In this document: one piece after another, positions 22,460-34,559 of the stretch
How the letters are laid out: each line of letters starts with the position of its first letter
Position numbering within the stretch: the first letter of the stretch is position 1
Origin: Lycorma delicatula
Taxonomy: Eukaryota > Arthropoda > Insecta > Hemiptera > Fulgoridae
Assembly (NCBI RefSeq): GCF_047948215.1
Contig: NC_134458.1
Span: forward strand, 143,743,536 to 143,807,535
Direction: 5' to 3'
DNA length: 64,000 bases
The notes under the pieces: generated by a model
What the model was told of the DNA's origin: nothing
Databases searched by the model: none
What the model saw: the letters and a program-made list of their open reading frames with translations, nothing else
Made by a program: the position numbers and the translations under genes

Positions 22460-24645
22460 TGTATTTTACAAACACGATTATTCCAGAAAATAGTGAAATG
22501 GTTTGAAATTACAAATTTTATGTGTTATAATTTTTGTTAATTTATTTTTTTATAAAACGACAGCAATAAAATTTTATAATATTTGACTATTACTAAAAAT
22601 AAAGCCTTCTCTTACAATTTTCAAAAACAATTTAAGTGTAAATAATGTTGAAAATGTTTTTAAAAATTTTTTGTTGATTTATTATCTTCAGTGGGAGTAA
22701 AAGTACGAACTGTAAAATATTGCTTTTAACTCATTTTTTATCCAGCGTCCTCGTCATGACATTGTCCGCGCTATATCCGTATAGAAATTAAAATATTGGA
22801 AATAGTTTTTTTTTAGTAATTATGTGTGGGCCGTTGCTCTTAGATTTAATAAAAGATTTGTTCCCAAAATCAAACTTTTAATGAAATCAGGAGAATATTG
22901 AAGTTGTTCAAAACTACATTTCTCCTAGCACAGTAAAGTCCAGGAGCTTTATTACTCCATTTTTTGGCATTGCAATCTTTACATTACTCGTATCTCTATT
23001 TAAATATCTTTCAAATTCAGATAGGCAATTTCAAGGTGATAATCAAAAACTAATTTGAGACCTAACATATTTCTCAAAGATTGAAGACAATTTTGAGCCG
23101 ACCCTGTAGGTTGCTATTCAAGTTTTTGAGAACATGTTTAGATTCATATTATCTACGATCATAAATTCTAGGACCCTGGAAAAACTTCCTTTCTGTGATC
23201 TCACTCACTTAGAAGTTATGAAAATGTAAATACCAAATTGAAAATCGAATTTATCTGGTATGTTTTTGGCTTATACTGATGGAACTTCTTAGTTTCAGAT
23301 TATAAAAATTTACGACTGTTACCTTGCTGCGTGAGGATGGTTCCTGTGGGTCGTCGGGAGATTAGATAATGACATTAAATGACTTTAATAAAACATATAA
23401 TATATTTTTGAAGAAGGCTATATTGATATCAAAAATCAGTATTTCTAAAACCATCAAAAATGTTTTAAATATCTAAAAAATTGCAATTTCCTTTAATTTT
23501 ATTACAAAATTAATTCGTTTTTACGTATATTACGACGATAGTAATACAAATTGATCTTTTATACATATGATATTAAATTTTGTAAATCATTTAATAACAT
23601 TTTAAAGAAGTCGATATGACATAGAAATTAGATTTAGTAAAAGAAGTTCTAGGTTATTTATTTATATGTTTTTGTTTTTTTTTTTGTTTTTTTTTAATAA
23701 TTTTGTAGTAGTGAAATTGGTGAGGTTTCAACTATGGTAAAAACATTTCTTCATAAGAAAGATAAAGTTAAAATTTCGTAATAATTTGTTCAGTATTTTT
23801 TTTCAGTTATCAGAAACTAACGAAAAAATGTTGTGTCTTTATATAGTAGGAAAGTTTAAAAGTTTTATCTGTAGGCCAGTTGACAACGATTTAAAAAAAA
23901 AAACTTAAATAGAATTTTATGTGTTGTATTTTCAGGTAAATCTTGGTGTGTGATTTTATTTTCGTTTTTTTTTATGAATAATAAATTCACAAGAAAATAA
24001 TGATGAACAGCGTTGCTTTTATGCCTGATTTCGTACTCTGTTGCTCTATTTTTTTTGAAACTATGAAAAAGAATCATTCAGCAATTTTTTGTTCTTATTA
24101 AAAGTGAAATGAAGAGTTTTCTACAGTTTATACTTTTGAAAATAAAGCGTTTATATTACAACTGAAATAAAATAAACTTTTAAAAATTATTTTTTCTTTA
24201 CATCTTGTCGATCTTTCATGACTGGTACAGAAAAAATTTATTGTAAAACCTGTAAAAACTGTAATCTTTTCTCACATGAAGTTTTGAGATTCTCTAATAA
24301 TTCGATATCCAATATAAGTTCCAGAGAACTCTGTTTTGTCGTGTTAATATTATTTCATTAAATAGACAAGTGTAGCTAAAAAAAAATTCATCCGAGGAAT
24401 AGGAAATTTAAAGAGGTAAAATATGAAGAAATTTATTTTTTGTAGTCGAAATTTGAACCTTAGGCTATTTTTTTTAATAAATTTTCTTGTACTTATTTTT
24501 TATTTATTGATTTCCTTTTTCATGTAAAAATGAAAACCGTAGCAAAAAGAAATTTAATGAGATTAAATATTTAAATGAACGATATTAAAAATTAAACTTG
24601 TTTTACAACTTCAATTATGTATTCCAATTAGAATTTGTTTCAATA
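22460..24645. other. Spacer, no recognised gene
   Basis: AT-rich, with poly(T) runs near 23670 and 23965. The minus-strand frame at 23865-24077 has no motif. The stretch 22740-23370 is slightly more mixed in composition but showed no homology I recognise. Confidence 0.55.
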
Positions 24646-24650
24646 AAATT

Positions 24651-24952
24651 AACCCACAGAGTTGGTCTAGTGGTAAACTCGTCATTGCAAATCAGCTGAT
24701 CTCCAAATCTAGAGTTCTAAGGTTGAAATCCTAGTAGACAGTTACTTCAATATGGATTTGAATACTAGATCGTGGATACCGTTGTTCTTTGGTGGTTGGG
24801 TTTCAATTAACCACATATCTCAGGAACGGTCGACCTGAGACTATAGAAGACTACGCTTCATTTATATTCATACATATCATCCTCTGAAGGATGAATGAAG
24901 GATTTTCATCCTTTGGAACCTCCATACGTTGGTTCCGAGGGCTAAACAGAAA
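24651..24952 (+). repeat. tRNA-derived SINE family A, copy 1 (longest)
   Basis: The head contains GTTGGTCTAGTGGTAAACTC, an A box (TGGTCTAGTGG fits TRGYNNANNNG), and a weakened B box (AGGTTGAAATCCT). The tRNA-unrelated body runs through GTTCTTTGGTGGTTGGGTTT and CAATTAACCACATATCTCAG. The tail holds CATCCTCTGAAGGATGAATG and GGTTCCGAGGGCTAAACAG, then A-rich sequence. The tail resembles the end of SINE family B at 30035-30157 (CATCCTCTGAAGC...GGAGGTTAAAC), so the two families may share a 3' end. Confidence 0.85.
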
Positions 24953-24959
24953 AAACAAA

Positions 24960-26490
24960 TTCTACTAATTATATTAAAGTATTAAAATATATTTAGAAAA
25001 AATTTAAAATATGCATATCAATATTTTAAATCGTTTAAAAATGAATAATTAACTTTATCTACTAATACTAGCTTTACTATTGCAATACATTTCTTAAATA
25101 TTGCTGCTGGTAATCATATATTTAATATTTTACTGTCTTACTCTAAAATTTATATATATATTATAAAAGATAAACTAATTTAGTTTTCCACGACAGCCCC
25201 GTCATCAGTTAAAAAAAATACATACGAGTGTTATTAAAAATTATTAATATTAACTTATATATATATATATATACAATTGTATTCTGTCTTGTAAAAATTT
25301 CAAAATCTACTCATTAAAAAAAATAATGTGTACCTAAAATATTTGTTTTCGCTACATAGATTACAAAAAAAGTATTAAAATTTTTATTTTAGTATTTTGT
25401 TAAAAAGGTAGAATTATAATTGCAGATGAATAATTATAATTTTAAATCAGGAAATTATCGCTATTTTCTTGTTATTTTTCTTTATATGTACCTACAAATA
25501 AAGAATATAGAACTGAAATTTTATTAATTGAAAAGAAATAAAATAAAATAAATGGCTTTTGCCCATTAACCCTTTCTGTTAACTTGAAAGAAAAATATAC
25601 ACTTAATATTATCAGATATAAGAAAATCAATTTCCTTAGAGACATTAAAAAACAGTATTCTGAAAAACTTTTACTTTCCGTAAAATGTTTTTGCCAATAA
25701 AGGATATTTTGACCAATGTTAGTAAGTTTAACTTTATATTCGATACTAAACAGTTATTGTAGATTACACATAACAAACCCCTTACCGTAAATGCTTTCAC
25801 AAGAAACTTTTGATCAAAACAACAGAAAATAATAAATGTTTCAGTTGATCTCTTATCTTCTCGACAATTTCTCGTCGTCAACCAACTGTAAACTACTTGT
25901 CTAGGCCAAGTAAATAGGTACAATGTATTCCTAGAACAACAACAACTTTGAACAAAGAAGATTCAACAGCTTAATATACTAGAAACTTAGGATGCAATCT
26001 TAAGATTGTATTAGTTAAATGGGGCATCTGTAGAAATGATTCAACAAAATTACTGAAGCGTTGTGATGCTTATTTGGAATGAACTAATTACAAATATCAA
26101 TTTAATAATCTTCGTTTGTGTTTCTTTACGTTGTAATTTATTTACCTGTTTTTAATAAATCGTTTGACAAATTAACAAACATCTAACCGCGGAATAAAAT
26201 AATTTTGTTCAAAAATAATATTTTTGTAACATATTGTTTTTTATTTAATGTTAAGTACAATGATTTCCGCTTCAAATTAAAAATGTATTTTTAAAAATTT
26301 TAAGGTTTTTTTTGGGGAGAAGCGAAAAACACTTTCTCATTATCATCACCCGAAACTAACATAATACAATATTAAAAAAAAACTATATTACAATAATCAT
26401 TAAAAGTTTAAATACGGATGCATGGCCTTAGTATACAAGAGATTCTATAGCATCCTCATATTGTTTCCTAGAATATTTTGGTTGTTATCT
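24960..26490. other. AT-rich spacer, no recognised gene
   Basis: It contains a short (TA)n run at about 25257-25272. The minus-strand frame 25645-25923 has no identifiable motif. Confidence 0.55.
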
Positions 26491-26499
26491 ACTAATTTA

Positions 26500-27330
26500 A
26501 ATTTATGACGCAATGTCGCATATCAGACAGTCCACATGGATGTGGTGTGTCGTTAGTTGGCAGTCGCAGCAAACACAAATCTGCATCGGTCTGATTCATT
26601 AGGTGTCCATGAGTTGGTTTGTGTGCCCTATTCGCAAATGACAAATAACAACCTCCTCTCGACGGTTAATCCTGCACGAGGAGTTCCATGGAAGCACAGT
26701 ATCCTTTATGTGTCGGAGTTTATTATTTACTGCTGCAGTCCAGTTACCTTGTCATTATAATCAAGGAGAATGTTTAACAGTGTTAATAAAATCGGTAGTA
26801 GTAGCACGAGTGGTGAAAGACGGTTTCCAGGGGATTCCGCTGCTGAAGACAAATGTAGCCGCGTCTTCAGCAGCGGAATCCCCATGTTCATTACCCGGAA
26901 TTCCCATATGGCTAGAGATCCACTAGAAACTCACTTGGGTGTTGCGACGGTTCAACTCAGCGATTGCACTATGAATTTCGGTGACGATAGTTTGTCTAGA
27001 ATACATATGTTCTAAAGCTTGTAGTGCACTACATGAATTGTTACAAATAAGGATTTTGGGTATTTTGGGTTAATGATATTCAAAGCCTTATTGGTGGGGC
27101 ACAGTTCGGCATTGTAGACACTTGTACTACAAGGTAGACCATACATATGTCATTTATGTCATTTACAACAAAAGCGTATCCAACGCCTTCTGTTTCGACC
27201 AATCTGTGTATACTACTCGTCTGGGCTTTTCTTACATAGAAATTGGTAAAAGATTTGCTGAAAGTTGATAGGAGTTGTTAATTTTTTATTGTATTTGGTG
27301 AGGTCATAATTAAAATATAAAATTTATGGG
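26500..27330 (-). pseudogene. LINE ORF2 C-terminus with RNase H domain, degenerate
   Basis: Minus strand. RNase H would remove the RNA strand during retrotransposition in LINEs that carry it. The start of the domain is visible as YTDWSK (27213 downwards) and TEGVGYAFVVND (the usual YTDGSK...GVGYAFV). The next motif, ILICNNSCSALQAL, has asparagine where the catalytic aspartate of TDSxSAL stands. Then come IHSAIAELNRRNTQVSF, a stop, WISSHMGIPGNEHGDSAAED (26940-26870), RINRREEVVICHLRIGHT (about 26660) and a terminal Cys-His cluster, CVCCDCQLTTHHIHVDC (about 26540). Stops and at least two frameshifts disable it. The upstream RT is absent. LINEs with this layout belong to the I/R1/LOA/Jockey group; the clade is not fixed. 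Confidence 0.8.
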
Positions 27331-27530
27331 GTCGAGGCATCACGGAAGATATGAACTGAAATAGGTTGGGATAGTAGAAGTCGTGTCAAAATAAAAAAAA
27401 ATGTGTATTTAAAGTATATTTAAATGTATGTCTTTACATTTCTAGCCATTGAGTAATAAGTATATTTTTTTAATTTTTAAATTCTTGAAAAAAAAAAAAC
27501 AGTTTGTCGAAAGAATAATCTCTGTGAATG

Positions 27531-27612
27531 ATAAAATTTTTCATTTTTAGTAGAATGACATTACATATATATAAAATTTTTCATTTTTAGTAGAATGACA
27601 TTACATATATAT
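27531..27612. repeat. Two exact tandem copies of a 40-bp unit
   Basis: The unit starts ATAAAATTTTTCATTTTTAG and ends in TTACATATAT; both copies are identical. It lies just before a SINE. Confidence 0.92.
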
Positions 27613-27616
27613 AGAT

Positions 27617-27790
27617 ATGTATATGGCGATCTCTGTAGCAAATTTATAGCGTCTTTGCCTTTCATCCGGATTCGAATCCATTGAATTCGAGACGACATGC
27701 CTAACGAGGCATGGCACTTCACATGATACAAAATTTATTATCATCCATCAGTAATAGTAAGTAAGCCTAAAACCTGTTGTTGCTGTAGAA
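27617..27790 (+). repeat. tRNA-derived SINE family B, diverged copy
   Basis: CTTTGCCTTTCATCCGGA is followed by the B box ATTCGAATCC, then GGCATGGCACTTCACATGAT matching the GGCATGG...TTTTCACA body of other copies. The 3' tail has drifted and runs into A/T-rich repeats. Confidence 0.7.
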
Positions 27791-27799
27791 ATAAATAAA

Positions 27800-30000
27800 T
27801 ATATATATATACATATATATTAATAAATTAATTTTACTAATACATCCTGCAGTTATTTATTTATTTTTAAATATAAACAAATTTTTGAAATTTTATACAA
27901 AATTGATTCTTCAGAGGAGTCTAATTATACAAAAACTAATTTAATACAAAAAAAAATTATTAAAATTTTTGTTAACAGTAACAAATATATCTTGAAGAAA
28001 TAATTTTTGAAATTTATTTGTTAATATTACGATTATTTTTTCATATAAAGCTGCATGTATATGAAATTATATTCAATGCATGTACATAAATATTATTACC
28101 GCTTTGGGTAAATAACGTTATTATAACAAAAAACATAAATCATTTATCACGTTTACATATGCCATTTTTAATACACTTTTAAAATTTACATACATTAAAT
28201 TATTATGCATAAATATTAATGAAAACTGTTATGTAACGGAACTAACACATAAAAAATAATATTTGATTTATTAAATTTTTATAGTATTTTATATACGCAT
28301 GAAATTTGTAGCTTTCAGCCTATAAACATTTATGAAACTGCATAAACGGTATTCAGTCAACGGTTAGAGCTACTGGCATGCCTAGATATCGGTATGGTTC
28401 TTTACACAAATTCTGGCCTATCCCTTCAATCCCTTTATAATAAATCTCTCATATATATCATTATTAATTCATTTTAAATCAACCTCCAAACTCTAATGAG
28501 AAAAAGCGAGTGGAAGGATACTTATACTAAATTTTACTATAGCGAGAAGTGTGGTTCTTGCGATAAGAACTTTTTGAGTATATGATCGTCTTCATTTCAT
28601 CCAATAGTAATGAAAATTCTAAAAATAACAAAAAAATATTATATTTGCATTTCGCTTATCCTGTCCAGCCTTCATTGGTACAGAAAGAAAGTGTAACAAC
28701 TTTCGATCGGTATTTTTCTCATGTTACTCGAGTAGGTGAAGTCAATTCGTATAAGTTCTATTTTTTAATCTTATTTTATTAGAATAAAAACAATGTCCTA
28801 TATGAGAATCTCCTATCCAAAGTAATGTTGAATTCTACTAAAACTGATGGGTCTGAAAAAATAGATTTAGTTAACTGTGATTTTCAAATTGCATGGCTAA
28901 ATTATAACAGCTTGCAACTTAATTTATTGTTACTTATTATGCAGGTACTTGATCATAATAATTTTGTGTAAAAATAAAGTATAAAGTAGTCACTATGTAG
29001 AATTTTGTGAAATGAGTTGTTTAAAATAATACTATATTTAAATTTGTATTTAAAATTCAAATACTGACTTTTTAAATGTTATACGTGTTTGCAATATCTT
29101 CAGATAATTATCCTTATAACTTTTCACCCTTAGTTTACCAAGTAATTATATTCATAAATTAGTATAAACTTTATAACCGATATTCTTTTTTTCACAATTT
29201 ATTAGTTTTTTCTCATTCTTCACTTTATACTTCAGTAACGACTTGAAAGTTTTGTAGTTAGAAGTTTTCTGATAGATCGCATCGTTGAAGCTCATTAAGT
29301 GATCTTTCCCACCAGCTGACAACTGTACTATACTACAGTGTATAATTCATTATTATGTTGAGCGGCCATAGGCAAAAGTTACAACAAATAACCTATTTAA
29401 GAAATAATTATTATTAGTTATAATTAAATGTTATATTATCAATCATTTTAAATGAATTCTAAAATATTATTTAATTTATTCTGTAACGAAAGGGCTTTTT
29501 TAAAAGTGCTAATTGAAATGTATGAAAATTTTATTAATAACGTAAATTTTTACTTACCCAAAATTCATTACTGAACGGATAAATTTAGATAATTTCGTAA
29601 TCTTGTATGAATTTAAACATTTAGATATAAATTTAACAAAGTTATGCTAAAAATGATTAGATAATAATCATTAATAAAATTCATGATTTTATTAGTTAAT
29701 ATTTAAATGAGATGCTTTAATATTTAATATACCAAGTTTGGGGAAGAATAGGATTATATTTAGAGTTATATATAAATATAAATAATACTGATAGATAAAA
29801 TCATTAATGATTAAATGTAAAATCTCAGGTAAAACATATTAATCAGAACAAAATTTCTAAATACTCACGACTATTTGGATTGGTTAATTGTATGGCGGAG
29901 GGAACTGTTGTAGGCGGAGTTAATAATGCAATGTGATTGGCTCGTTTTATCAGCTACTGATAAATAACACTTAAATATCTATTGCGTGACGTAATTAAAT
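27800..30000. other. AT-rich spacer; one unassigned 66-codon frame
   Basis: No element was recognised. The plus-strand frame at 28582-28782 encodes a peptide with a less AT-biased middle (HFAYPVQPSLVQKESVTTFD) than its surroundings. It could be a remnant exon or element, but I recognise no family. Confidence 0.4.
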
Positions 30001-30023
30001 GGTATAATAAAGGATGTTCAAAT

Positions 30024-30168
30024 AAGAACTCCGTCGGAGGTCCCGGGTTCGAATCCCGGTCAGGCATGGGATTTTCACACATGCTACAAATCATTCATCA
30101 CATCCTCTGAAGCAATACCTAACGGTGGTCCCGGAGGTTAAACAAGAAATAAGAAAGAAGAACTCCGT
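30024..30168 (+). repeat. SINE family B insertion with 11-bp target duplication
   Basis: AAGAACTCCGT occurs at 30024-30034 and again at 30158-30168. Between them lies a 123-bp SINE starting CGGAGGTCCCGGGTTCGAAT (perfect B box), then CCCGGTCAGGCATGGGATTT, CATCCTCTGAAGCAATACCT and GGTGGTCCCGGAGGTTAAAC, ending in AAGAAATAAGAAAG. The A-box half is missing, so the insertion was 5'-truncated, as expected for LINE-mediated retroposition. This copy is the best preserved of the family. Confidence 0.93.
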
Positions 30169-30289
30169 GATTTTAAATTAAATTTACTGTATTACATTTG
30201 TAATTACAATTGTATGTGTTTTATTACGTGAAAGTACAAAGTCTACAGGTTTTTCTACTTATTAATGCAATCCAATATGAACATCTTTT

Positions 30290-31180
30290 ACAGCCCTGCA
30301 GACGTCAAACCTATATCCACCTCGTTCCACGTTCTGGCGAGCTTGTTTGTTGGAATCCCTTCCGCGGCTGCTGTTTTTAGCGCAGATGGTCAACTGGCAG
30401 GAGTTTTTATTGGTATACAATGACTTTTACGTAGCCCCAAAAGAAGAAATCCATCAGCGTCAAATCGTGATTTCGCGGTGACCAAGCCATGTGAACGTCT
30501 CTGATTATCCTGTTGATGGACGCAGTCCGCACAACTTCTGCATGATATGAAGGGGCTTTATCTTGTTAGAATATTAGACCCTCAAAAGTTTCAATATGCG
30601 GAAACCCAAAGTTCTCTAACATGTTCGAGTAGAGTATGCGCGTAATAGTCTGCTCATAAAAAATAAAAATGGCCCTCAAATTTTATTATGCATGATACTA
30701 CACCAGACATTCACTTTAGAACATTCCCGACTAATTTCAGCAATTCATGTGGATTTTTCAGCTAACATACTCAACAGTTATGGAAATTAATGACTCCCTG
30801 AACGTAAAATGTTACTTCATCAGAAAATAAAATATGCTGCAGGCAGTTTTTATCCGCAGAAATGAAGTCTAACATGATCAATTGTAGCTTATCGTTAGGT
30901 TTAGTTTCACGGAGTAGCTGCAATATTTAACCATGAAGTTACCATCATTTGCAAACGACATCATGGACAGTGGTTTTAGGAATGTTTAGTGTATGACTTA
31001 ACACTACGAACTGAAAGTTTAGGACTTCGTTGGAAAGACAGTTTAACTCTTTTGTGTCTTCAGCACTTGTTTTAGCTCTACCTGATGAGAGTTCTTTCAA
31101 ACCAATTTCGGTTTCCAAAAAATTATCACACAAATTACGTATGCTTTTGTCACTTATTATTTCTTTATACGACAATCATT
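30290..31180 (-). pseudogene. Mariner-like transposase, degenerate
   Basis: Minus strand. N-terminal helix-turn-helix remains include SIRNLCDNFLETEIGLKELS and LNIPKTTVHDVVCK (31175-30945). The core shows ILFSDEVTFYVQGVINFHNC (first Asp present), NPHELLKLV, VNVWCSIMHNKI, GPFLF, then IF*QDKAPPSYHAEVVRTA (second Asp present, one stop just before), DVHMAWSPRNHDLTLMDFFF and WGYVKVIVYQ (third acidic motif). The C-terminal segment corresponds to VxYRFDVCRAVKDVHI. Unlike the transposase at 3.2-4.2 kb, all three acidic positions remain, but stops and frame changes near 30760, 30590 and 30410 silence it. Confidence 0.85.
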
Positions 31181-31409
31181 GATTTTGTTACTGAGACCGT
31201 ACTCGCACTGTGATTTCACTTGTGGTGACGCCAGTGACTGAAGCCCAGGCTCATAACAGTTTGGCCTGTGTAGCAGTCTAACACAACTGCTATGGGTAAA
31301 CTAAACCTTGGTTGTTGGCGCTTCTGTATTACACATTGTTAAATGCTAAAAAATAAAAATATATTTGTTCTTAAAATCCCGGAGTTCTTTTTGAGACACC
31401 CCATATTTA

Positions 31410-33480
31410 CGTGTTTTCTGATATTTAAAATACTGTTTCAAGGGATGGAAAATTCCAATAAATAAAACACTTTTTTTTAATATAAATGGAAATATTTAAA
31501 ATTTTAATCGTATTTGTTTGTTGCATCATTGCCGAAGAGAAATAATATCCTTTAGAATTTTTACTTGGATGCACTTTGAAATTAAAGCAAAAAAAAATTG
31601 TACAAGTTTCTTTAATATTTTGGTATAATTTTGTCAAAGAATGAACATGTAAGTTTATGTATAGTAAATTTTACTGAAAAAAAAAGAATTTTATTTTATT
31701 TTTTATTTTTATTTTTTTATTAATGAGATATTTTAGAGTAATTTTTATTATTAATACCTGTTGGTAATAAAACTAGATGAACTAACGAATACTTAAAATA
31801 AAGATTGTAGACTCCGGGAACGTTCAAAATAAAGTTACAAATTTTTTTCATCCATGCACTTTAATATAGTGGAATCAACTCTGCTAAAGTCGTGTTTTAT
31901 TTTTCTTGTTACATTTGTTCAATTAGAAAGATGCCAAATAATGTTTTTTTTTCCGAATAATTATATTTTTATCATTTATTTTTAAATATATCTACTTTTT
32001 TCGGAGTATTAGTTTATAACTTATTTTTTTTTAATTTAATTGAAAATCTGACTTTTGTATATTTAATAACGGACCTTTTTGAAAAAAATATTGATGACTG
32101 ACTTTGGTATGCTATTAACATCAAAAGCGTTATTTTCATTCAATTATATTAATAATATTGTATCATGAACTGGATTATTTGGTTATGATTTTGTATAGAC
32201 TAGGTAGATAAAATTTATTTCAAGAAAAATAAAGTCAACCTGAAACTAATCTGAAACAGATATTCCTGTCCATAAGCAAAATTTAAGGAAGGATTTGATT
32301 AGTTAATGTTCTTACGAACGAAAGAAAACTTTCTCAAAATACATCAATTAGATTTAAAAATGATATGGCTATTAGGTATTGGGCTAATACCCGCGTTAAC
32401 ATTTTGTTATTGAATTAAAATTATTTAATAATTAAGATTCCTCGTGAATACTGATAAAGTAACACAAATTCTCTTAAATGTATCCTTTCACATAACTAAT
32501 TTTGTGATTAGCTTTCAGTAAATGCTGGGCTATAGCCGATTTCTCGGGTTGTTAACAATTATAATAACCAAATGCTCCATTAATTTCAATATTTCTTTTG
32601 GTCTCTTCTACGTTCATAAATTGAATCTGATGTTTTCAAACCAACTTACAAATGCTCCGCTGCTTCAATTAATTTTGGGGTTTTTGAGGATAAAAGCCAA
32701 TTTCACTAGACGTAACTACGGTAAATAAAATTTATGATTTTTTTAAAAATATTTTCTAAATTGGATGCAAATTTCACCATGTTTTTCTACAATTCTTTTT
32801 CATCTCGGTAGTTTTTGCTTTGATTATTTTTGTATACCATCAATGGTCTTAAAAAAATAATAATAATGATTCAAACAAATATATACAGTTGTTTTATGAG
32901 TAATAATGGGATAAATCATTGTAATATTTCTCTTCAAGCAGTAAAAAATTAAAGAAAATTATTATTTGGACATAGCATTTTCATACTGAAGTAATATTAT
33001 CCTTATTTAAAAAAAAGATTCTGTATTTTTAAAGGGTTATTTAGGCTTACGGTCCTTACGGGAGGAGATACAACGTTTCAGTTCTAAGTACGAACTCGGC
33101 TTAACTACCATAAAATCACTTGGCAGTAAACCTACTAGAGAATGGGGATGACATTAAAGGTTGATCCGAGTGCACGTTCTAGATCTAAGTGTCCCTGTAT
33201 TGTTTTAACATGTCAATAGTAATCTGAAATGTGAGCATTACGCATTATCTACTCGACTCTTAATTTAAAATTTGTTTTATATGCTTTGCTTTTTACGTTG
33301 ATTTTTAATTTTTACTTATTATATCTTATTTTTCTTTCTATTGACCTATTGGTAATGAGTATCATTCATAATTTCAAATTGTATGTGCTTGGCATAAAAG
33401 TTTTTATTATACTAGTGGGTAATTTTTGAGAAGTTTCGCTGAGCACTCCTTATCAAGTGATTTGAGGAGTGATTCAATTT
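31410..33480. other. AT-rich spacer, no recognised gene
   Basis: The frames at 31425-31637 (-) and 32522-32728 (+) show no motif. A more mixed stretch at 33040-33190 was not identified. Confidence 0.55.
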
Positions 33481-33499
33481 AATAAAGGTTTATACAACG

Positions 33500-34550
33500 T
33501 AACCGACTGTAAATAAGCTTGAAACAATTTTTAATTTACAGTCGGTTCCAAATTACCGGGACCGTAAATAAATTTGAATACAAAAAATGACATGCAGAGA
33601 GGGGTTTCTAATGAAATCCCTCAAAGATATATGTATATATACATATCTCATACCCGATACATAAATATATAATAAACATTAATAAATACGTAAAAACACG
33701 AGTTCAAGAAACATTGATAAACTTCATAACATAAGAAGCAAAACCATAAAAAATAAATAAAAATAATAGTATTATTTAGACTTCTCATACAAAGAATAAT
33801 TAATCAAGCAGACAAACAGTGAAATTTAAATAGTGAAACAAATCAAATAACCATCAAGAGTAAGTAGCGAAACGAAATGAGGAATTTTGACGATGCACAA
33901 ACCCTAGGGTAGGAAACTGATTCAACTCAAATCTCTGAGAATTTACAGATCTAATATATGCAGTCGTTTTAGACGCCTTACAACCTCGCTGTTATCAAGG
34001 AGGTTAACCGCAAGCCAATTCACATGTCTGTTCACTTTCGTTTTGTGTCTGGTAGCGAATTGCCGTATCTCCCATCAAGCGGCTGGCAATCCCAGATAAT
34101 CGCATATTTCACAGTTTTTCTTTGCAAACTACGGCGCTTCTGTTATATTTCTCAATAGTTAGTTCACTGTACGACTTCGATTTACTCTTGCCTATCGTGC
34201 CCAAGAAATCGGTTTCAGCACCGCTGAGTACAGCAGTTGCTTGTTAGATAAAGATAGTCGTGACCTCCTGCCTAACAACCAGTACATCTACCTGAACTTA
34301 ACGTTAACTGTCCCTGTTAACTAATCCCTAACATGAATCCTCCATGTCGGCGGTGATCCAGATGCAGTCCTAGGTATCGCCTGCTGTTAGCTTATGGGAT
34401 GAAATGCCATCAAGTTGAACTTACGAGCAGTTACCCCTCCTCATCGCAAAAGTAACATGTGTAGACTTAGCTTCCATTTAGCTAGCCATTCGTTAATTAG
34501 ATCCAATACAATTTGTATATAGGCAGAAGCTACGATAGGGTCAGCATTCA
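33500..34550 (-). pseudogene. Jockey-type LINE, ORF2 C-terminus and 3' UTR
   Basis: Minus strand. Coding remains start with DPIVASAYIQIVLDLINEWL (about 34545) and AKWKLSLH. They continue with MYWLLGRRSRLSLSNKQLLY and SAVLKPISWA (about 34270-34190), then FATRHKTKVNRHVNWLAVNL, LDNSEVVRRLKRLHILDL and the stop at 33944-33942. These are thumb and C-terminal hallmarks of Jockey ORF2; RT motifs further upstream are absent, so the copy is 5'-truncated. The 3' UTR extends to about 33500 and matches the interrupted copy at 20.8-22.4 kb. It ends with a perfect 14-bp inverted repeat, AACCGACTGTAAAT (33501-33514) against 33534-33547. Confidence 0.85.
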
Positions 34551-34559
34551 CAATAAAAA

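Larger units (their letters stand above)
30010..31403 (-). mobile_element. Second mariner-like transposon, TA-flanked, with a SINE in its left TIR
   Basis: The left TIR reads AGGATGTTCAAATAAGAACT then CCG; the reverse complement of the right TIR reads GGGGTGTCTCAAAAAGAACT then CCGGG. About 18 of the outer 24 positions match. In that register both ends are flanked by TA (30008-30009 and 31404-31405), the superfamily's target site. After the SINE and its duplication, the left TIR resumes as AACTCCGTGATTTTAAATT, matching CTCCGGGATTTTAAGAA on the other side. Without the SINE and one copy of its target duplication the element is about 1,260 bp, similar to the 3.0-4.4 kb element. Confidence 0.85.
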
